Shown piece after piece: positions 25,402 to 38,122 of a stretch of 64,000 bases of DNA. Under the pieces are notes generated by a model that saw nothing but the letters and a program-made list of their open reading frames with translations, was not told the DNA's origin and made no database searches. Location of the stretch: positions 170,529,430-170,593,429 of the forward strand of contig JALIGW010000002.1 in the NCBI GenBank assembly GCA_023053685.1, written 5' to 3'. The position numbers and the translations under genes are program-made. Position 1 is the first letter of the stretch. Each line of letters begins with the position of its first letter. The DNA comes from Diadophis punctatus similis (Eukaryota > Chordata > Lepidosauria > Squamata > Dipsadidae).

Positions 25402-26530
25402 TTATTTCCTGACAAAATTAGTATACCAGCGAAAACTGTATTTGGAGTTCAGTAAGGCATTTGAGAAAGTAGACTAAATCTACTACTTGATAAAATAGAA
25501 AAATGTGGGTTAAACAACATCACTACCAGATGGATTTGTAACCACATCAGTGGGTAGTCCTTAATGGAACTGCATGGAGGTAAGCATTCAGTGGGGTACC
25601 TCAAAGCTCTCTCTTAGCCTAGTACTCTTCAATGTCTTCATAAATGATTTAAATGAGAGGACAGAAGAGGATTTGCAGATGACACAAAGCTGACAGAAAT
25701 AGCCAACACTCCAGAAAATAGGTTCAAGATACAGAAGGATCTTGATAGACTTGAACACTGGGCTCTATCTAACAAAACAAAATTCAACGCTGAGAAAAGT
25801 AAGGTTCTACATTTAGGCAAGAAAAACCAAATGCACAGGTATAAAATAGATGGTACCTGGCTCAATAGTAGTAACTGTGAGAGGGATCCTGAAGTCCTAG
25901 TGGACAACCACTTAAGTATGAGCCAGCAGAGTACTGCAGCCCCCCAAAAAGCTAACACATTCCTAGGCTGCATTAACAGAGGAATAAACTCAGGATCATG
26001 TGAAGTGTTAGTACCACTTTATAATGCCTTGGTAAGAGCACACGTGGAATATTTCATCCAGTTTTTGTCACCATGTTATAAAAGGGATGAAAAAGTGTAG
26101 AGAAGAACAAAGATGATTAGGGGAATGGAGGCTAAAACATATGAAGAATGGTTGCAGGAATTGGGTATGTCTAGTTTAATGAAAATAAGGATTAGGGGTA
26201 ACATAGTAGCAATGCTCCAATACTTAAGGGGCTGCCACAAAGAAGAGGAGATCAACCTATTCTCCAAAGCACAAAGGCAAAACAAGAAGCAATTGATGGA
26301 AATTAATCAAGGAGAGAACCAATCTGGAAATAAGGAGAAATTTCCCAACAGTGAGAACAATTAATCATTGGAACAGCTTGCCTTTACGAGTTGTGGATGC
26401 TCCAATACTGGAGCTTTTAAAGAAAAGATTGGACAACCATTTGTCTGACATGATATAGGATCTCCTGCTTGAGCAGGGGGTTGGACTAGAAGACCTCAAA
26501 GGCCCCTTCCAACTCTGTTATTCTGTTTTT
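25402..26530 (+). pseudogene. Degenerate CR1 LINE, reverse-transcriptase C-terminal part
   Basis: It reads in broken frames through LEFSKAFEKVD (followed directly by a stop), then MHRYKIDGTWLNSSNCERD, VDNHLSMSQQSTAAPQKANT, YNALVRAHVEYFIQFLSPCY and MEAKTYEEWLQELGMSSLMK. Each block has its counterpart in the intact CR1 at 53327-55258. The FADDT catalytic block is destroyed by indels. The 3' end GGTTGGACTAGAAGACCTC then CCCCTTCCAACTCTGTTATT is the typical CR1 terminus. Confidence 0.85.
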
Positions 26531-29050
26531 CTGTTTAGATGCTGTATTTTACATAATACTTCTCATAGCCATAATATTTAAAAAGTGTCAAAGATGCATA
26601 AGTACTTTCACTTTTTGTACCAGGAATTTGATCTGAGTCTTGACTCCTCTTCTATAATAGCTTTTTGGGGGCTTGCAAACTAGGAACGTTTTGAGGGTGA
26701 AATGACTCATTGAATTCACCACAGCCACGGCTTACTTGCCTGACTGCTAAGAACCACAAGGCGAATTTACTCAGCAGCCACGACAAAGTTGTGTACAATG
26801 TTTGGTTGATAACAGTGTAATATTTGTCATATCAAAACCTGCTGGGTTGTTTCCATCGCAGCTTCACTAGTGACCAAAGATGGCTGCTTGGGGCAAGTTG
26901 AAGACTTGAATGGGTTTTTTTAAAAACAGAGCGATGAAATCTGTTAAAAAATAATATTAAACAACAGCATTGTTTATGTAGATGAAGCTATAATCTGTCC
27001 TCTTCTTTTTAGCTTAGGGCCAATTCATTTAGTCCCATCCCCCTTGCAGTAGTGCAGAAGAGAACGGCGCTTACCATATACAGTCAGTTCTGTGGGGGGA
27101 AACTCCTTACAAAAATGAACAGGCTTTGCTTGCTTTTCAAACCTAGATTGGTGAGCCCTGACTCTGAGGGCAAATGGGGTAGAGAGATAAAACTGTACAG
27201 TGGCTAGTTTTGCATTTAGAAAGTATTATAAGTAGAAATAGTGCAAGAGTTCTGCTGTCCCATAAATATATCCTTCAGTGGTGGATTGATAAGAATGAAT
27301 GCCCCGTCGTATCAAACACAAAAAAATGGACATTGGAAAAGGGCTGCAACTACCTTCTCCTTAATTACTTTCTATAGGGTTACAATTACAGCCAACTCTC
27401 TGGAGTTAACCTATATTCTCAGGGATTAATGGCATGACCATAATGAACCGTGCAGTGTCTGTTTTATCCATTTGACAATTCAGCCATATTTTTTGAAGAA
27501 AATCCTGTACCAATTTATTGAATAATATCAGTCATTTTTTTTATTGTAACAGGGCTTGTCTGCTGAGTTCTACAGCTTCACAGAGGCTACTTTAAACAAT
27601 TGTACATTAAACAATCTAATTAAGGAAGAGTTCTGCTGATGATATTTTTTCCCTTCCTTAAATTGTTTTTAAAGATGAGTTGGCAAAGCAAATAAACTAT
27701 CCAGTAAGCTGTCCATTGCTTTTCTCTTAAACACTGAAATCATATATGGAAGAGATGGCTAGGTTTATATAAATTACCTTTTCTTCAGTTTCTATACCCT
27801 ATTCAATCTTTACTAGGGATGAATATCCCCAATACAAATTAAAATTATGCAAAACTATCTTAGCCGTGCAAATAGCAAATAATGCCTTGTTCTTTTCCTG
27901 GTAAATGCAGGTCGAAGTTTCATGAAGGAGGCATCCAGCAAAAGTGGCATCTGTAATAAAGAATTTTCTGCTTTTTAAAATCTAAAATATAGGTCTACTA
28001 TATTTCATGGACTACTGACTACTAAACTTCTGCTTACAGTAGGTCTTATGGGAGTATAAAACATATCCTGGAATGAAAAAAAATATCAAAGCAGAGATAA
28101 ACTAATTCATCTCATGCTATATACTAAAAGCTAGATGGCAAATAATAATTTGTGGTCCAGGAAGAATGTCTTCAAATGGAAAAGCTAAGATAGTTGGTAC
28201 GTCTGTTGCATGGTGATTGTTGCAGTGAACCTTATCAAATGTGAAGTATTTACAGAAATGTTTGCAAGCATATGTTCCAGGAAGATATGGGCTACCACAT
28301 CAAATACACTATCAGCTGTACATCTTTTCATGAGAATTTAAAAGTAATAGATAATCAATTCCACATTCTCTTGCCTTAACCAGCTACATAAAAAGATCTG
28401 TTCATATTTTCGCATGTGTATGCCCACAAGTCTGTGTCATTATATTTACATAATCATCCCTACATTATATTTTTAATTAGCACAAAAATAAATGTACATT
28501 TCATCCCTTGTATATTTTGAGAGAGAATCAGTTTAAAGTAGGTATCCCTAAACTTGATTTATCTCAGAATGTTTACTCTGTTTTGCAACTTCAAGCTGAC
28601 AGCTATTGCAGAATTTATGGGAAGTGCAAGAGGCTGATTTTTTAAAGTAAATCTTTTTTCTGATCCACCCATTACCCAATTCATATGGAAATTAATTAAG
28701 AGCAAATCCATTATCAACCGACAGCAAATATGTACAGTACCGTCTGGATCGTTCCTGGGTCACAAAATCAGTTTGTATTTTGCAAACCAGAATTTTCTTA
28801 ACCAGGTTCTAGTTCCCATGTGGCAAACCAAAAGGTCATTTGTTCTTCACAAATACAGATTTCAGTTTTGAGTGCAACTGGAAATCACAGCAATGTAAGT
28901 GTGCAAAGCTGCAGTTTATATTTGTGATAAGATACCCATCAGATTGAGAAATGATTATTCATAGCCATCTGAAACACTGCAGCAAAATATGACCTACCAT
29001 CTCTTTACAGTAATTAATTCCACTACCAAACTATTGTTATTGTTAGGAAG
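26531..29050. other. Intronic DNA, no repeat or exon recognised
   Basis: This is one of the longest stretches free of recognisable repeats. There is no coding frame of note. Cross-species conservation cannot be judged from one sequence. Confidence 0.45.
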
Positions 29051-29335
29051 TTTTTTTCTTTTCTTAACATTCAGCCAGAATCTGCCTTCCTCTTACATTT
29101 GTTCTGTATCTTTCTGTTTGATAATCTCCAGGTATTCGCAGTTGGGTAATGCATTTCTCTCTGGTTATTTTTCCTTGAAATAGATCCCATTCTTTCTATG
29201 TCTCCTCTTAGGACTTCATTTTCAGGACTTTGATCATCCTAGTTGCCCTTCTTGGAACCTGTTGCAATTTGTCTGAATCCCTTTTTAATGATGGTGCCCA
29301 GTGTTGGAAGCAGGACTCAAGGTGGTTTCTGATTA
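29050..29335 (-). mobile_element. Old CR1-like LINE fragment
   Basis: AACATTCAGCCAGAATCTGC, CATTTGTTCTGTATC, TTTTCAGGACTTTGATCATC and CCCAGTGTTGGAAGCAGG follow CR1 order on the - strand at low identity. Confidence 0.55.
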
Positions 29336-29512
29336 ATGGAAGGGAGATTGTCCAGCTTTAGTATGAATGAATATATATATAGACAATATAAATGCAATTG
29401 AATTGATACAGAATCAAATTACAGTATAACAGCATGTGATCTTCAGGGAAATCAGTTTATAGAGAAGCTTCCTGATTTCTTTCCATGAATAAAAGCATTC
29501 TGGGAAGAAATA

Positions 29513-29625
29513 AAAATTTAATTTAATTTAATTTAATTTAATTTAATTTAATTTAATGGATTTCTATGCCACCCAATCCCTAGGGACTCAGGGCGGCTTA
29601 CAAAATATTCTATGGACATTAGTAA
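29513..29625 (-). mobile_element. L2-type LINE tail with (ATTTA)n
   Basis: A (TTTAA)n run of about nine units is followed by GGATTTCTATGCCACCCAAT and GGGACTCAGGGCGGCTTACA. This is the terminal part of an L2-like LINE read in reverse, with its own simple-repeat tail. Confidence 0.7.
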
Positions 29626-30207
29626 ATATAAAATTAAAAAATTAAGCCACAAACAAAATATGTTGTTGCGTTTGGAATATTAACCAAGATCTATCTATCT
29701 ATCAAGAAATCTCTGCATTTGTTGCATTACCAATTAATATTTTTACCTTTTAACATACATATTAATTGCACTCTAGTCTTTATTTTGACTATTGCTTAAC
29801 TGATTTTTCATTGTTTCAATGATTGTGCGAGCCTTTGAAGTCTTAGCATCATAAGATATAAAAATAATAATTTTAGATAAAGTTATCACAGCAAGTCTAA
29901 AAAATTTAAGTGCCCAAATTTAGCAGAAATGATAACCACTTGTCAGTGCATAGGAAAAACAAGAAGAGTAAAACAACAGTAATATTCCAAGCAAGAAATA
30001 GTGCTATAGTGTTGTGTGTGTTTTGTTTTAATTCTTTGTAAGAATAGATAGTTATGGTACATTTTTAATGGTTTTATCCTTGTCTGCTACTGCACATACA
30101 ATAGTTATACTTATTTTGAAAGTTAAACATGGTTTAGACATCACCTAAAGCCTTGATTGATTGCTTAAGGGTTTTGTTGATTCTGAAAAAGTGGGTATCC
30201 ACTTATA

Positions 30208-30562
30208 CAGGTAGTCCTTGACTTACAACAGTTCATTTAGTGACCGTTCAAAGTTACAACGGCATTGAAAAATGTGATTTATGAGCACTTTTCACAGTTA
30301 CAACCTTTGTAGCATCCCCATGATCATGCGATCAGAATTGAGATGCTTGGCAACTGACTCATATTTATGACCGTTGCTGTGTCCCACGGTCATGTGATCA
30401 TCTTTTGTGACCTTCTGACAAGGAAAGTCAATAGGGAAGCCAGAGTCACTTAACAACCGTGGCAAAAAAAAAAGTCATAAAATGGGGCAAAACTCACTTT
30501 AAACATGTCTCACTTAACAACATAAATTTTGGGCTCAATTGTGGTCATAAGTCCTGTACCTG
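30208..30562. mobile_element. MITE of the CAGGTAGTCC family with TA flanks (copy 1)
   Basis: The left end CAGGTAGTCCTTGACTTAC and the right end CATAAGTCCTGTACCTG are imperfect inverted repeats. TA precedes and follows the element, consistent with Tc1/mariner-type insertion. The interior has GCTCAATTGTGGTCATAAG and GGTCATGTGATCA. It shares its sequence with 38783-39159 in the opposite orientation. No transposase. Confidence 0.75.
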
Positions 30563-30639
30563 TACTTGCAAGGAGATTCCCACAATTAGAATACTAGTGT
30601 CAATAATGCTCTCTCTGATAAAGGTATTATCGTCAAGAT

Positions 30640-30850
30640 GCTTTATAACCATTGCTCAGGTCAGCGGTTCAAATCTCACCGGCTCAAGGTTGACTCAGCC
30701 TTCCATCCTTCTGAGGTAGGTAAAATGAGGACCCAGATTGTTGGGGGCAATGTAAATATACATTGCTTACTGGTGTAAACCGCTTAGAGAGTGCTTGCAC
30801 TGTGAGGCGGTATATAAATGTCACAAAATAAATAAATAAATAAATAAATT
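30640..30850 (+). mobile_element. tRNA-derived SINE with L2-like tail (copy 3, head truncated)
   Basis: It starts within the head at CAGCGGTTCAAATCTCACCG (B box retained, A box missing). It runs through GGTTGACTCAGCCTTCCATC and GTGTAAACCGCTTAGAGAGT and ends in (AAAT)n. Confidence 0.82.
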
Positions 30851-31019
30851 GCTGGTCTAAGTATATAGGGAAGAAAACAGGGCACCAATAATAGTTCTGC
30901 TCTAATTAAACTTTTTCAGATGAAATCATTTTTTCCCCACTGTATTTATGCTTCCCAGCATATCAATTGCATTTATGCCTTTAAGAAAAACTGAATTTTC
31001 TGAGAAACCGAATACAAAT

Positions 31020-31466
31020 GACAATTCTCTCACCTTTCTCAGGACTGCAGATGTCTTTCCCAGCACAAGAAAGCTTTCTCTCTCTCTTTGCAGACCCTGC
31101 TAAGGGGGGGAGGTTCACCACAGAAGTCAAATGCCCTATGTCTGTTCAGTTGTTTGAATGGTGTGGTTAGCATGAAATTTATTTTTGATTGACTGTGGCA
31201 ATACCTGCTTATCTCTTTAAAATGTGTGCCTGGTAAATAACAGAAATGAGATTGCAGGTGTGCGTCCACAAGAAGTTTGGGAAGGAGCCAAGCAGTTAAG
31301 CTAGCTGCTCACCTCCTTTAAGCTATTTGAAAGCACTTAGTGCCATCTCTAAATCTCAGAGAAACCCACAGGAAAACTGTCCTTGGATCAGAATCCTTAT
31401 AATTTAAGGAGCAGCTGAATCTGCCAAGCAAAGGAGAATTCTGTTAAACACTTTGAAGCAAGGATG
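31020..31466 (+). promoter_or_regulatory. Candidate alternative 5' exon or regulatory block, speculative
   Basis: Repeat-free sequence ends in CAAGGATG|GTAAGA, a good splice donor directly after an ATG in a fair translation context. It contains CTTTGAAG, a TCF/LEF-type site, a few bases before. TCF7 genes are known to use an internal promoter for short isoforms, which is the only reason to mention it. No TATA box or coding homology supports it. Confidence 0.15.
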
Positions 31467-32240
31467 GTAAGAAGAAAAAATGTGGATTTTTATTTTTTTA
31501 TTTTTGTGCCTACCTCTTAATTCTTTTTTTTTTAAGTGACGGTGTTTGTATGAACTGAATATACACAGGCTTTCAAAACCATGGGGTAATTTTCAGTAGC
31601 GCGACTTTACAATAAAATGTCTTAAAATGGTTTTTCAAAACTTATATAGCTGTTGATTTCTTTCCAAATAAATCTTTGTCTTTTATGAAAGACAAAGAAT
31701 ATGAAACCTTGATACGTAGCTGAGATTAGTTTCAAACTTGAAAATTATTCTGGTGTGATTCTCTTTTTTTTTTTTTACAAAAAAAGGCCCTGAGATTGGC
31801 CAAGCAGCAACTACCTGCTAACTGGTGAAGATTCACTGTGAATACCATGATGTGAAGGAATGTAAATCCATGACTTTATGGTTTTTTTTTAATATTGAGC
31901 CTAAATGGAATTGAGGGCCACAAAGCTCCCTTTAATTTAATTTTTTAAATATTATTTGGTATTCATCATTCTGAGCCCACCCCAGAACCTGACTTATTTC
32001 AAGTCATATGTCATTTGTAACTTAGATAATATAAATACCAAAGGCATGTAAATGATCAATTTAACAAAACTACATATGAACTGGTTTCATGCTTTTCAGT
32101 TAAATTGCCTTCTATTGTTCTCAAATGTTTAAACTGAAATGTTTTCTCCCATGTGTTCTTAAATGCCATCTTCAATATTTTGGATATCTGATAACAGTTT
32201 TTATCACTAATCATTCAAGATTTGTGAATTACCTAAATTA
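31467..32240. other. Intronic DNA, no feature recognised
   Basis: Several homopolymer runs (T and A) but no gene or repeat boundary. Confidence 0.45.
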
Positions 32241-32346
32241 TTGTTTCTCAAACTTGGCAACTTTGAAATGTGTGGACTTCACAGCTGGGGAATTCTGGGA
32301 GCTGAAGTCCACACATCTTAAAGTTGCCAAATTTGAGAAACAGTGA
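32241..32346. mobile_element. Palindromic hAT MITE, TTTCTCAAAC subfamily (copy 3)
   Basis: The ends TGTTTCTCAAACTTGGCAAC and GTTGCCAAATTTGAGAAACA are inverted. The interior is GGGGAATTCTGGGAGCTGAA. No clear target duplication. Confidence 0.75.
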
Positions 32347-32827
32347 TCTAGATAAATGGTTTGGAATGTTAGACCGCTGCAACCTTCTCTAATATGTATA
32401 AATTAAGAAATAGAACCTGCATGTCTTAATGTATTATATTTAAATAAATACACATATTGAAAATGAACATTCACAAGGTCTGAATAGAGAAGCCTGTATA
32501 AGTAATGAAATAATAAATTTGAACCCAATTTGTAGCTCAGCAGAATATATTGCAACAATTTCCAGAAGGATATACAATATGTGTTAGAAAAGAGCATTCT
32601 AGCTCTTTACTGACAAATGTATTATCCTTATATCATAATAAATGTGCTAGTCTTTAGGATGCCAAGGATTCTTTGGCACATACTACAGTTCACATGGCCA
32701 TGTTGAATGAGAAGGAGTCCATTACATCTGGAAAGACCAAGGTTTGGAAAAAAATAAAATAATGCTTGATTTATACTTTTTTTTAGTGAGTGTACACTTT
32801 CCCATATTCAAGAAAGGTATCTCAAAG

Positions 32828-33133
32828 CAGAAGGGGTTCCTGCCGGTTCAGACCAGTTCTGTAGAACCGATAGCGGGAATTTCCCCCCACTCACCGAACC
32901 GGGAGCAATGGCTGGCTGGACACGCCCCCGAACCGGCTCTCTCAGCTGCACCATAGGTGCCGCCATCTTCTTTTTCATTCTGTGCATGTGCAGAAGCTGT
33001 TTTTTGCTTCTGCGCATGCGCAGAAGCTGGGTTTTTAGCATTGCGCATGCACATGCATGCATGTGTGCAAAGCGCGCGCCCATGTGGTGCAAGAGGAAGC
33101 GAAATGGCAGCGAGGTAAGCCAGAACCCACCTG
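32828..33133. mobile_element. hAT-type element, 306 bp
   Basis: The ends CAGAAGGGGTTCCTGCCGG and CCAGAACCCACCTG are flanked by a perfect 8-bp duplication TCTCAAAG (32820-32827, 33134-33141). The interior has GAACCGGGAGCAATGGCTGG and the GCGCATGCGCAGAAGCTGG module. Confidence 0.9.
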
Positions 33134-33141
33134 TCTCAAAG

Positions 33142-34870
33142 CATCTAATATGACAACTGTCTGTAAGAAGAGGCGAATTCTTAATTTATTAATTTGCAAG
33201 AATAGTCAAATAAAACCTCTTTAGCTACTCAAAATTTGTATATTAATTTATAGGAAGTGGAATTTAAATCCTAATTACATTTCATAAAGCAGCTCTGATC
33301 AAGGGTATGTTATGATACAAGCAGATTTAAAATGAAGCAGGAAATCTCTTGTCTTAATAAAGTTATGCTTGCCTTTCTGTGCTTCACGATTTATTCTCCA
33401 GGCTGCAGCACTAAATATTTCACTATTTAAATCTCATTGAATTTAGTTGGCCTACCCATCTCTCTACTTGGCTTCTTGCCTCTGGATGAAACATAAGACT
33501 GTCTTCCATTGTTAATTTGATGGAAGGTAAGACCTTAGACCTCTAGGCATTGTAAAGCTGGCAGCAGCAGAGGCTTCCACAATGCTATATTAGGGCAACA
33601 GTCAGTAATTTTGTAGACTTAATATGGGAATTTAATTAGTTAAAAAAAAAACAAAGACAGGAGCCTGGTTGTTATATTAAATTTAAAAAAAACCCTGTAA
33701 AGTCTTGTGGTTTGAGGCTGAAACTGAGCCTTACAGCTCCTTGGATCTACAAAAAACATTAATCATTTTGCTGACACAGGTGGGCCTCAGTAGAGGTCTA
33801 TGGGTCTTAGTGGAATTTTTGCAGGGAGAAAACCTTATGATCAATATCAAAATGTTATGTATCTATATTAATATGAGGGGGAGGTAATTGCAGCAAAGAT
33901 CATTAAATTAAATTGCAAACTGGAACAACTAAAATTAAACAAGTTCTAGTTTTTAAATAGCTTTGTTTTTTCAAATCATTTGTAATTGAGCAGATATAAA
34001 TTAAAACCAGTTGTGCCAAAGTTAGCATTAACATTAAGGCAATCCTAGGACTGATGCTTTTTTGTTTGTTTGTTTTCTAAAGGAGAGTTACCTGTTCCCA
34101 TCAAGCTTTTAAAACTAAAACTAAATTCGAAATGTGTATGGTGCATAAATATGTGCCTACAATAATGTAAGTCTGTAGACATTGCCCAATCTATGCAAGT
34201 ATTTTTTTTTTTTGCTTATCATACTACATTTAAAATGCTTTAATCTATTTAATAGAATAGGTATGGTTCCACTGGCATCAGAAAGAGTTCTCCTTGGCCA
34301 TTTTCTTATTGGCTTCAGCTTCTGTATTCCTATGGCTCACTGGTGCTCTTGATGAACTTTCAACAAGGTGGAAAATTAAAATCTCACCTGAGCTGTGTCA
34401 CTGTGGCCTATCTATTCTGCTGCACCTCGAAATAGAGAGAGCTAAGCCCAAAATGTATCAGAGAGTCTTTGACATTGCATGGGTGCTATAAGCTAACTTT
34501 CAGTGGTGGATTTCAAAACTCAACTACTTACTCAGTCTTGCTCGCTCAGCACACTGTAGAGCCTTTCTTTTGGCTCATTTCAACACCTTACTCTCTGCAG
34601 TACTAGGTGGAAAGCACAGTGCCCCCACATTCTCTGAGTGTCAAACCCAGTCTCCTGGTTCTAACTTAGTGCCTTTAACCACTGCACCAAACTAATGTTA
34701 TGGTATTAGGAAGGATTTATTTTCTTTATTCTGTTTCAATATTATCTTGTTTTCTATATTGTTTATATTGTATTTTATTCATTTTTTCCCTATGAAAACC
34801 TCATGAAAATATAATGTCCAATGAAAATATGAAGGAGATTATGTAATGCTTCAGATCATACTGAAATTGA
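33142..34870. other. Intronic DNA, no exon recognised; possible SINE trace near 34600-34690
   Basis: Near 34640-34690 GTCTCCTGGTTCTAACTTAG and TTAACCACTGCACCAAACTA look like the head of a SINE on the - strand, badly decayed. Nothing else can be supported. Confidence 0.4.
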
Positions 34871-34873
34871 ATT

Positions 34874-35137
34874 TATTTATTTTTTTATTTAGTGTTCTTA
34901 TATGCCGCCCTACTCCCTGGGGACTCAGGGCGGCGTACAACATGTAAAGAACAACTATAAAAAGAACAGAGTCAATAAAAAATAATAGCAGTTTAAAAAA
35001 TTGTAAAAGACATTCAAACCATTCATTCATGGGGGAGACCTAAGATATTAAATGGTCTCCAATCACCCCGCCTGCAGGAAGAGCCATGTCTTAATGGCTT
35101 TTCGGAAGGCCAGCAAGGTGGGGATAATTCGGATCAT
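34874..35137 (-). mobile_element. L2-type LINE 3' end
   Basis: It reads TTATATGCCGCCCTACTCCC, GGACTCAGGGCGGCGTACAA, CAGGAAGAGCCATGTCTTAA and GGAAGGCCAGCAAGGTGGGG. The longer copy at 55290 has the same blocks in the same order. Confidence 0.75.
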
Positions 35138-35546
35138 AATATATTGTATTATTTACAACACATACAATGAATCCACAATAGTATTATTGACATCATACTT
35201 ATCAACAAAATAGTAATATGTCTTGGTGTCAGTGTTGACACCAAGATGACAAGCAATTGATAATCGACCATCCTCATGTGGAGTGGGATGAGTTCTTGAC
35301 CTTCCCTGCAGTGCAAGTGTGCATAAGTGTGTATAAGCCTGTTTCATACCCTTTTCTAGGTGGGTGTATGACAACTTGCCACAGCCAAGACACTACAGGT
35401 CAACTCACCACAGGACATGAGTTACACTAATTCGAAGAAATAGTTGAACAGAATCATTAAAGAAAGGAGGGACAAAATGAAATATGAATGACAAACATTA
35501 AAATAATTTTCAATTATTTTAAATAATTAAATTGAATTGTTGAATT

Positions 35547-35635
35547 GTCCCCCAGTGAGCTGTCCCTTGGCAAGTTGGTCACGTCGAGTTGGCCATGATG
35601 AGTTGGCAATGGCGAATTGTCCCATACCGTTTCTT
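35547..35635. repeat. Short degenerate GAGTTGGCCATGA-type repeat block
   Basis: Repeated variants CAAGTTGGTCACGTCGAG, TTGGCCATGATGAG and TTGGCAATGGCGAA lie between two GAATTGTCCC motifs in direct orientation. Probably a remnant of a tandem or MITE-like family I cannot name. Confidence 0.4.
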
Positions 35636-35639
35636 AGTT

Positions 35640-37989
35640 ATGTGCAGAGCTGTGCATGTCCTTTTTAATTTACTTGGACGATTTCTGCTATGGTTTTCAT
35701 ATATTTTCATATATTATGGACATCAGGATAATTCAATAATGAGTTAAAGTTAATAACTGGGCAAGGTAATTATCTTTCAGTATTCTCCATTTGGGAAAGA
35801 GATTTATGTTTCCTATATACAGCGCTTTATTTTATTTTTTTAACCTAATAGTATGTGGCTCGGTTGACTTGTTTTAATTATCTGCTTTGCACATATAAAT
35901 CTGCAAATCACTTTGTTCCTGTGTATATGGAACTAACTAATAGCTATATATTTTAATGTCGATCATTTGCTTCATGCTTTGATTTGTGGATCCTTGTTCA
36001 GATGGTATTACTTTTTGATTATACAATAGTGATTTACCTTGAGTGATCAAAACATATTCTTGTCCTCTGGGCTCATTCGGCGGAGTTCATTATATTCAGC
36101 ATTTCTCCGCCCCCTCTCTAGTATATTAATTGCCTTGAACTTATTCGGTGTATATATGTATAAAATGCCAGGTGTGACAGTATCAAACATAGATGTGATG
36201 GTTTGCTTGTTTACTCTTGTTTGGTAGTGCTTTTCTCTGTTGGACTCATATAAGGAATGTGGCAGTTTACAAGACTCCGTTTTCAATAATCAGTGAATAT
36301 CCTGTATTTGATAGTCCTTTTGTTCCCTACCACGTACTTTTCTGAGGGCTTTTCAGAATGACAAACCTCAATTTTTCCAATGTTGGTACTGTCAGTGTCA
36401 TTATAAAGGCAACCATGGGCGAAACTGGGCAAGTATGAAATGGTAAGAATGCTTGAGGCAGGGAGGAAGATTCTCTAATAGCATGAGTACTATTTTTCAT
36501 TTGAAAACAAGTTCCTCTGAATTTGCTGCAGCTGGAAATTGTTGATAGTTTTCAACCTAATCTTTTCCCCTAATTCTTTCTTTTCAGTTGGAAAAAAAAT
36601 AACTGCAACATAATAGTAAATGTGGTAAATGTGGGCCTATTTTCTTATCCTCCTTTAACATGATAAGGCAGAACTGAATGTTCTGAATAAGCCTGAATAA
36701 TCTGCATATCCTGTGCAGTACAAAATGATCACTGTGTTGCATTATCAGTCCTTTAAAAGATTGTCCACTGTTATAGAGTAACTCGACATGATATTACTCT
36801 TATTCCACAGTTGAAAAATCTCTCCACAGAACATAACGCATCAAGCTCAGATGCTCTGTGCTGGTCCTCACGCACTAATTTGGACTTGCAAAACATTGTT
36901 GGATAACACACGTGTCCCACAAATAATATGTTTGTGCAAGCATGCAGATTCACACTTGTTCGTGATACTTTTCAGCAGTACTTTGAAAACTGCTTTTTTT
37001 CAGGCCTACCCTGATCTACTTCAGGGTTTAGAAATCTTGTGAGTACATATACAGTATATGACCAGTCTCCTAGGTGTTCCCTTGGCATCAGCACTGTACA
37101 GTATAGAGGAGCACCAGTTCCACATAATGGTTTTATTCCCATAGTCACAATCTTTTAAAGCATAGTTCTGCAGACATTGCTGAATTATCACTGCTGAACA
37201 ATGATGCCCAGAATGTTAATGTTGAGAGATGCTGAAGACTATAATTCAGCAACATGTAGAGGAACACCCATTCTCCAACTCTAACAGGTATTAGTTTGAA
37301 AAGTTCCTTTAAAGCCATCCTAACGTGCAAAGCTTCTAAAAGTTCTAAGATTTGATGAAGTACTCCGTATCCAATAAAGCAGAAATGCACTAATAAAACT
37401 TTTTGAATAATAAAAAATAAAATAAAGCAGAAATGCTTCTTTATTTTGTTGCTATAGGTAAATGTCTAGCAAATAAATTGATGAACAAATGTAAATTGAT
37501 GAACAAAATAAATTGACATGCTAATTTTGGCAGGATGCTGGAGGTAAGCGCTTTACATGTGAAGACCATGTGACCCAAAAAAAATCATCTTGAGGGATGC
37601 TGGCAAGCAGTTCACACAACAAGAGCTCTATTCAGCCAGTTAATTACTAAGCATGGCAATTACTAAAGTAAATCTTAAATTTGGCAAACCTGTTCTAATT
37701 CATTTTCATTTCAGCTATCTCACTAATAAAGACATAGTCAGACTGGAATAATTGTTCCCTGCTATTCCTCTGTTGAAGTGTTAGTGTTTGCATATTCATC
37801 TCCAAAGCTTCTTGTTTTCTACTAAGCAAGTTGTTGTATTGTCACTGATGATAAGTAATTTAGGGGTGAAGAGAGGAATTTTAGGATGCTTCTGACTTGG
37901 GTTCTTCTCCCCCCCCCCCGCATCCCCAATTTGCAGAGCTCAAAGGCTAGCATTTCTAAATCCTCTCTCTTCTGACTTCTGTTTTTCAG
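35640..37989. other. Intronic DNA upstream of the first recognised TCF7 exon
   Basis: No repeat or exon is confidently seen. The preceding coding exon of the gene should end in phase 0; I searched by eye for it here and did not find it. Confidence 0.4.
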
Positions 37990-38122
37990 TCTAACAAGGT
38001 TCCCGTAGTACAGCCATCTCATGGGGTCCATCCACTCACCCCACTCATCCCATATAGCAATGAACATTTCAGCCATGGCTCCCATTCACCACACCTGCCA
38101 GCCGACATCAACCAGAAACAAG
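37990..38122 (+). CDS. TCF7: Internal exon of a TCF/LEF transcription factor, probably TCF7 (TCF-1)
   Basis: The 133-base exon lies between the acceptor TTTTTCAG and the donor AAG|GTAACT. It encodes 44 codons in phase 0 plus one base, beginning [20 protein letters not shown] and ending [10 protein letters not shown]. This is the linker between the beta-catenin-binding N-terminus and the HMG box of TCF/LEF proteins, nuclear effectors of Wnt signalling that bind CTTTGA-type DNA sites. SNKVPVVQ...HPLTPLI is shared by the whole family. The ending ADI.QKQ fits TCF7 better than LEF1, as remembered. It joins the exon at 48825 in frame, through a glycine codon split G|GT. The intervening intron carries a copia element. 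A mammalian-type TCF7 linker is more divergent here than this one. LEF1 is the main alternative. Confidence 0.85.

Noticed and set aside
36039..36227. MYK-containing frame as the missing TCF7 exon
   Set aside because: Only three residues resemble the MYKETVY start of short isoforms; the rest does not match and no splice sites bracket it.
37007..37041. Short exon between CTTTTTTTCAG and GTGAGTAC
   Set aside because: Splice-like signals are present but the peptide AYPDLLQGLEIL matches no TCF/LEF region, and its 35-base length would leave the wrong phase for the exon at 37990.
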